Of a stretch of 64,000 nucleotides of DNA, positions 60,048-64,000 are shown in pieces (position 1 is the first letter of the stretch; each line of letters opens with the position of its first letter). Location: assembly GCA_046330455.1 (NCBI GenBank), contig JAXLSU010000011.1, positions 74,800 to 138,799 on the forward strand. The letters are read 5' to 3'. The position numbers and the translations under genes were made by a program. The stretch is from CAVQXR01 sp046330455. Lineage in GTDB: Bacteria > Actinomycetota > Thermoleophilia > Gaiellales > Gaiellaceae. The notes beneath the pieces were generated by a model, which was not told where the DNA came from, did no database searches, and saw only the letters and a list, made by a program, of their open reading frames with translations.

Positions 60048-61307
60048 GTGAGCGAGGCTCCGCTCGCCGCCGTCATCGTCGGCGCGGGCGTCGCGGGTCT
60101 CACGTGTGCGCGCCGGCTGCACGAGGAGGGTCTCGACGTCGCCGTGCTCGAGGCCTCGGACGGTGTCGGCGGCCGGGTCCGGACCGACCGGGTCGACGGG
60201 TTCCTGCTCGATCGTGGCTTCCAGGTGCTGCTCACCGGCTATCCGGAGGCGCAGCGCTGGCTCGACTACGAGGCGCTCGACCTGCACGAGCTCTACCCGG
60301 GCGCGCTCGTGCGAGCAGACGGCCGCTTCCAGCGCGTTGCCGACCCGTACAGGCGCCCGCTCGACGCGCTCCGGTCGGCACGCGGCTCGGTCGTCGGGCG
60401 CCGTGACTACCGGCCGCTCGCTCGCCTCCGAACCCGCGTGCGCCAGGGGTCGCCCGAGGCCGTGCTCTCCCGCCGTGAACAGACCTCGCTCGAGCTGCTG
60501 CGCGGGAGCGGGCTGTCGGAGCGGGCGATCGACCGCTTCTTCCGACCCTTCCTCGGGAGCCTCCTCCTCGACACGTCGCTCTCGACCTCGAGCCGGATGC
60601 TCGAGCTCACGCTGCGGATGCTCTGGCTCGGGCCGGCGGCGCTGCCCGCGGAGGGCATGCAGGCGATCCCCGATCAGCTCGCGGCCGCGCTTCCGGACGG
60701 GACGATCCGGCTCGGTGCTCGGGTCGCCGGGGTCGATGCCGGCTCGGTGACCCTGAGCTCGGGCGAACGGGTCGAGGCCCAGGCGGTCGTCGTCGCGACC
60801 GACGGGCCGGCGGCAGCGACCCTGCTTCCCCAGGTGATCGCCCCGGCCTCGAGAGGCGCGGCGTACCTCTCCTTCGCCGCCGACGCCGACCCCGTCGAGG
60901 TTGGGCCGGTCCTGCTGCTCGACGGTGACGGGAACGGCCCGGCCGTGAGCGTCTGCGTGGTGAGCTCGATCGCCCCGACGTACGCACCGCCGGGAGTGAC
61001 GCTCGTGTCGGCCACGGTGCCCGGCGTGGTGGCGCAGGACGATGCGGCGCTCGAGACGTCCGTCCGCGAGCAGCTGGCCGGATGGTTCGGCACCCCGGTC
61101 GGCTCCTGGCGACATCTGCGGACCGAGCGACTCCCACATGCATTCCCGGCGCTCGACCCGCCGGCGCTCGACCCGGCCGACCGGGCCGTGCGACTCGCCC
61201 CGGGCGTGTACGTCTGCGGCGACCACCGCGACACCGGCTCCCTCGGCGGCGCCATGGCGTCCGGCCGGCGCGCCGCCCAGGCGCTCATCGAGGAGCTTCG
61301 GCGCTGA
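60048..61307 (+). CDS. FAD-dependent amine-oxidase/phytoene-desaturase-like oxidoreductase
   Basis: A 419-residue flavoprotein. The dinucleotide motif is VIVGAGVAGLTCARRLHEEG with VAVLEASDGVGGRVRTD. GFLLDRGFQVLLTGYPEAQR is the next conserved block. The C-terminal FAD motif is GVYVCGDHRDTGSLGGAMAS followed by GRRAAQALIEEL. The family oxidises amines or desaturates carotenoid-like substrates; no carotenoid genes are nearby, so the substrate is open. GTG start. Confidence 0.9.
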   Translation: MSEAPLAAVIVGAGVAGLTCARRLHEEGLDVAVLEASDGVGGRVRTDRVDGFLLDRGFQVLLTGYPEAQRWLDYEALDLHELYPGALVRADGRFQRVADPYRRPLDALRSARGSVVGRRDYRPLARLRTRVRQGSPEAVLSRREQTSLELLRGSGLSERAIDRFFRPFLGSLLLDTSLSTSSRMLELTLRMLWLGPAALPAEGMQAIPDQLAAALPDGTIRLGARVAGVDAGSVTLSSGERVEAQAVVVATDGPAAATLLPQVIAPASRGAAYLSFAADADPVEVGPVLLLDGDGNGPAVSVCVVSSIAPTYAPPGVTLVSATVPGVVAQDDAALETSVREQLAGWFGTPVGSWRHLRTERLPHAFPALDPPALDPADRAVRLAPGVYVCGDHRDTGSLGGAMASGRRAAQALIEELRR

Positions 61308-61387
61308 GCCCGGGCGCAGCTGCGACTGCCCGCTCCCCGGACCACTCCCACTGCCGGGGCCTCGCCCGATCCGGCAGACTGCCTCTC

Positions 61388-62116
61388 GTGCCGAGCCCCG
61401 TCTCGCTCACCCCTGCCGCCCTCGATGCGCTCGGGCGTGTCTCCTGCGCGACGCTCACGGCCCAGCTCCTGCGTCGCGGGTTCCGGAGCACGTTCATCGC
61501 GGGCCTGCGACCGACGAGACCAGACCTGCGGCTCGTCGGCTACGCGTTCACGCTCCGGTACGTCCCGGCCAGGGAGGACATCGGGATCCGGGTCGCGTTC
61601 GACAACGAGACGAACGTCCAGCGGCTCGCGGTCGAGTCGGTCGGCCCGGGCGACGTCCTCGTCGTCGACGGACGGGGCGAGCTCGGCGCGGCGACGCTCG
61701 GCGACATCCTCGCGACACGGATCGCCGCGCGCGGTGCAGCGGGGGTCGTGACCGACGGATGCCTCCGCGACAGCCCGGGCTTCACCGGGATCGACCTGCC
61801 CGTCTACTTCCGGGCGCCGCACGCGAGCCTCTCGTCGATCGCCCACCACCCCCTCGAGCTGAACGTTCCGATCGGGTGCGGCGGCGTGCTCGTCCTCCCC
61901 GGCGATCTGATCATCGGCGATGCCGAGGGCGTCGTCGTCGTCCCGGCCCAGGTGGCCGAGGAGGTCGCCCACGACGCCCTCGAGCAGGAGTTGGTCGAGG
62001 AGTTCGCGATGGAGCGGGTGCGTGCCGGCGAGAGCATCCGCGACCTGTACCCGTTGGCCGAGAGCCGCCGCGCCGAGTACGAGGCGTGGCAGGCAGGCCG
62101 GAGAGGAGAGCCGTGA
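61388..62116 (+). CDS. RraA-family protein (HMG aldolase / dimethylmenaquinone methyltransferase-like)
   Basis: A 242-residue protein with the RraA fold. Core motifs are VGPGDVLVVDGRGELGAATL, ATRIAARGAAGVVTDGCLRD with the Arg-Asp pair used for metal and carbonyl binding in class II pyruvate aldolases, and GDLIIGDAEGVVVVPAQVAE. It could be an aldolase of 4-hydroxy-4-methyl-2-oxoglutarate type, or a regulator. GTG start at 61388. It overlaps the SIS-domain gene by GTGA, so the two probably work together on a sugar-acid or related compound. Confidence 0.85.
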   Translation: MPSPVSLTPAALDALGRVSCATLTAQLLRRGFRSTFIAGLRPTRPDLRLVGYAFTLRYVPAREDIGIRVAFDNETNVQRLAVESVGPGDVLVVDGRGELGAATLGDILATRIAARGAAGVVTDGCLRDSPGFTGIDLPVYFRAPHASLSSIAHHPLELNVPIGCGGVLVLPGDLIIGDAEGVVVVPAQVAEEVAHDALEQELVEEFAMERVRAGESIRDLYPLAESRRAEYEAWQAGRRGEP

Positions 62117-63054
62117 GCAGCGCGATGCGCGAGACGATGTGGCGCCAGCCTGAGGATCTGCGGAAGGTGCTCGCCGACCCGGATCCCGTCGAGCGTGTCG
62201 CCGCGCGCCTGGCCGGGAAGCGACTCGTCGTCGTCGGAACCGGGACGAGCTGGCATGCGGCGAACCACGCCTGCTGGTTCCTGCGCGCGGCCGGCGTGGA
62301 CGCGCGGCCGGTCCAGGGGATGGACGCCGCGCTCTACGGCACGGGCGCAGGGCCGGACGACGCCGTCGTCGTCCTCAGCCATCGCAACAGCAAGCGCTAC
62401 ACGAGCGAGGTCGGGGCCGCAGCACGGGCTGCGGGAACGACCTGCGTCGTGGTGGGCGGCATCGGCTCCCCCGACGTCGACGTCGAGACGACGGAGCAGG
62501 AGCGCTCCGCGGCCTTCACGGCGAGCCACCTCGGCGCACTGCTCCGCATGGCGCAGCTGGCGACCGTCCTCGGCGCCGAGCTCGGGCCCCTCGACGCCGT
62601 GCCCGGAGCCGTCGCGACGGCGCTCGACGGGCCCGGGCCGGACGTTCGCCCGCCGGCGCGGCTCCTCGAGCTGACCGGAGCCGGCCCGAACCAGTGGACG
62701 GCGGCCGAGGGGGCGTTGAAGGCCCGCGAGACGTGCTGGGTCGCAGCCGAGGGCCTGTCCGCCGAGCAGCTCCTTCACGGCCCGGCCGTCGCGCTCGACG
62801 GGCGCGACACCCTCGTCACGCTCGACGGCGGCGGGCCGGGCGCCGAGCGCGTCCAGGCGGTCGCGGCGGCGGCGAGGGTGGCCGGTGCCACCGTGCACGA
62901 GGTCGTGGCCCGCGAGCTCGGGGAGCAGCTCTCGGTGTTCCCGCTCACCGTCGCGGTGCAACGGATCGCGCTCGAGCTCGCGGAGGCGCTCGGGACGAAC
63001 CCCGATGACTTCCGCGCGAGCGAGCACACCGCGTGGCGCGGGGTCGGGCTCTGA
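62113..63054 (+). CDS. SIS-domain sugar isomerase/deaminase-like protein
   Basis: A 313-residue protein with two SIS domains and no glutaminase domain. The first SIS strand is LVVVGTGTSWHAANHACWFL; the second half has WTAAEGALKARETCWVAAEG and AEQLLHGPAVALDG, as in GlmS/FrlB relatives. The loop where GlmS has SxSGxT reads LSHRNSKRYTSEV, so phosphosugar recognition may be altered. The C-terminus ends AEALGTNPDDFRASEHTAW, typical of this group. The substrate is probably an amino- or fructosamine-type sugar phosphate (inference). GTG start coupled to the RraA-like gene. Confidence 0.82.
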   Translation: MSSAMRETMWRQPEDLRKVLADPDPVERVAARLAGKRLVVVGTGTSWHAANHACWFLRAAGVDARPVQGMDAALYGTGAGPDDAVVVLSHRNSKRYTSEVGAAARAAGTTCVVVGGIGSPDVDVETTEQERSAAFTASHLGALLRMAQLATVLGAELGPLDAVPGAVATALDGPGPDVRPPARLLELTGAGPNQWTAAEGALKARETCWVAAEGLSAEQLLHGPAVALDGRDTLVTLDGGGPGAERVQAVAAAARVAGATVHEVVARELGEQLSVFPLTVAVQRIALELAEALGTNPDDFRASEHTAWRGVGL

Positions 63055-63055
63055 G

Positions 63056-63952
63056 CTAGCCGGCCGGAGGATTTCCCGGCATCGGCGCCCGGCGGCGGGC
63101 GAGCGCCCGGATGCCGAACACCGCGACAGCGACCACGCCGGCGGCCAGGAACGCGACGACGATCGCGTTCGCTCCGGGCACCTCGAGCATCTTCAGCCCG
63201 GCCACCGTCAGCGTTGCCGCGAGCACGCCCCGCAGGATCGGCTCGGGCATGCGGACGGTGAACTGACTGCCGATCAGCACCCCGGGGATCGAGCCGATCA
63301 GGAGCCAGCCGACCGCACCGAGGTCGACGTTCCCGGCCGCGAAGTGCCCGAGTCCGGCGACCCAGAGCAGCGCCGCCGCGTGGAAGATGTCCGTCCCGAC
63401 GACCTTCGCGGACTTGAGCGGGAAAGCCAGGAGCAGCGTCAGCCCGAAGAACACGCCGCTGCCGACCGAGGTCAGACCGACGATGAAGCCGCCGAAGAAG
63501 CCGATCGAGAAGGCGACGATCCTGTCGCGCCGGGTCAGCGCGATGTTGTCGACGCGCTCGACCTGGCCGCGGAAGAGGAACGTCTTGAGCAGGAGGCCGC
63601 AGCCGCCGACGAGGAGCGCGATCCCGAGCACCCGCCCGCCGATCGACTCGACCCCGTCGCCGTAGCTCCGCGCGAGCCAGGTGGCGAGAGCGACGCCGAC
63701 GAGCGACATCGGGGCGCTCCCGAGCAGCATCCACCCGGACAGCCGTGCCTTCACGTTCCCGAGCGTTCGCTGGCGCCAGGCGCCGACCGACTTGAAGATC
63801 GCCCCGTGCAGGATGTCCGTGCCGATCGCGGCCGTCGGGCTGAACCCGAGGAAGAGCACGAGCACCGGCGTCATCAGCGAGCCCCCGCCCATGCCCGTGA
63901 TCCCGACGAGAATGCCGATCAGCAGGCCGGTGAGGGACAGTTGCCAGGTCAT
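63056..63952 (-). CDS. TauE/SafE-family sulfite/organosulfonate exporter-like permease
   Basis: A 298-residue membrane protein with about eight or nine helices and an internal duplication. The two repeats carry GILVGITGMGGGSLMTPVLV and GGFIVGLTSVGSGVFFGLTL, the TauE/SafE hallmarks, along with AAIGTDILHGAIFKSVGAWR and KVVGTDIFHAAALLWVAG. It moves small anions such as sulfite or sulfoacetate; the direction and substrate are unproven. ATG start. It converges on the SIS gene, one base between stops. Confidence 0.9.
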   Translation of the reverse strand: MTWQLSLTGLLIGILVGITGMGGGSLMTPVLVLFLGFSPTAAIGTDILHGAIFKSVGAWRQRTLGNVKARLSGWMLLGSAPMSLVGVALATWLARSYGDGVESIGGRVLGIALLVGGCGLLLKTFLFRGQVERVDNIALTRRDRIVAFSIGFFGGFIVGLTSVGSGVFFGLTLLLAFPLKSAKVVGTDIFHAAALLWVAGLGHFAAGNVDLGAVGWLLIGSIPGVLIGSQFTVRMPEPILRGVLAATLTVAGLKMLEVPGANAIVVAFLAAGVVAVAVFGIRALARRRAPMPGNPPAG

Positions 63953-64000
63953 GCGCGGGCGGCGCCCGGCCGCTACACGCTTATAGCACCTGCCCGGGAG

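Overview
The window is a GC-rich (roughly 70% G+C), densely coded bacterial chromosome segment. The gene set points to an actinobacterium: an fhaA-fhaB-pstP-rodA-pbpA-pknB cluster, zwf with opcA, a HisKA_2 kinase with an ANTAR regulator, and sufR beside suf genes. The style (GTG starts, ATGA/GTGA overlaps, two caa3-like oxidases) would suit Thermoleophilia, but that class-level guess is inference. No rRNA, tRNA, CRISPR, transposase or prophage gene was seen.

Layout. 1-4.7 kb: end of an A1-type cytochrome oxidase operon (ctaC end, ctaD, a ctaB with an extra membrane domain, a 38-residue membrane protein, a tandem stress-like protein), with ctaG on the other strand. 4.8-10.4 kb: minus-strand pentose-phosphate operon tkt-tal-zwf-opcA. 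10.5-20.1 kb: rhomboid protease, M24 peptidase, PdtaS/PdtaR-like two-component pair, small membrane and PRC-barrel proteins, glnA with a terminator-like hairpin in its leader, SIMPL protein, HNH endonuclease, DUF4446 and CARDB-like proteins. 20.3-30.4 kb: cell-wall and Ser/Thr-phosphorylation cluster (extra kinase, fhaA, fhaB, pstP, rodA, pbpA, pknB, ddl); fhaA and pstP each carry a one-base homopolymer frameshift. 30.4-35.2 kb: aminotransferase, dcd, NAD-dependent epimerase and a lipoprotein serpin, separated by dispersed repeats. 35.2-46.6 kb: Fe-S assembly genes, sufC-sufB-VOC-sufD and sufS-sufU-Rieske-methyltransferase, split by a P-type ATPase, an orphan gene and two repeat arrays; sufR is divergent from sufC. 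46.7-51.7 kb: two TatA paralogues, tatC, amidohydrolase, TPR protein, dihaem cytochrome c, stress-like protein. 51.7-56 kb: pyrimidine-rich repeat tract, small orphan gene, A2-type oxidase operon (coxB, ctaD, ctaE). 56-64 kb: MFS transporter, oxidoreductase, amidase with a small partner, FmdB-like protein, FAD oxidoreductase, RraA-like and SIS proteins, TauE/SafE transporter.

How the genes work together. The window encodes two distinct haem-copper oxidases, haem O synthesis and a membrane-anchored dihaem cytochrome, so aerobic respiration is a major theme. The pentose-phosphate operon supplies NADPH. The kinase/FHA/phosphatase/RodA/PBP/Ddl block couples cell-wall synthesis to phosphorylation. 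The suf genes build Fe-S clusters under SufR.

The strongest unexplained signals are non-coding. One is a GC-rich hairpin repeat whose conserved end coincides with the stop codon of several neighbouring genes. Two related repeat arrays flank an orphan gene inside the suf locus. A structured stretch near 33.5-33.7 kb has an almost ideal Shine-Dalgarno sequence. Finally there is the hairpin plus T-tract just upstream of glnA. I saw no convincing new multi-gene system.
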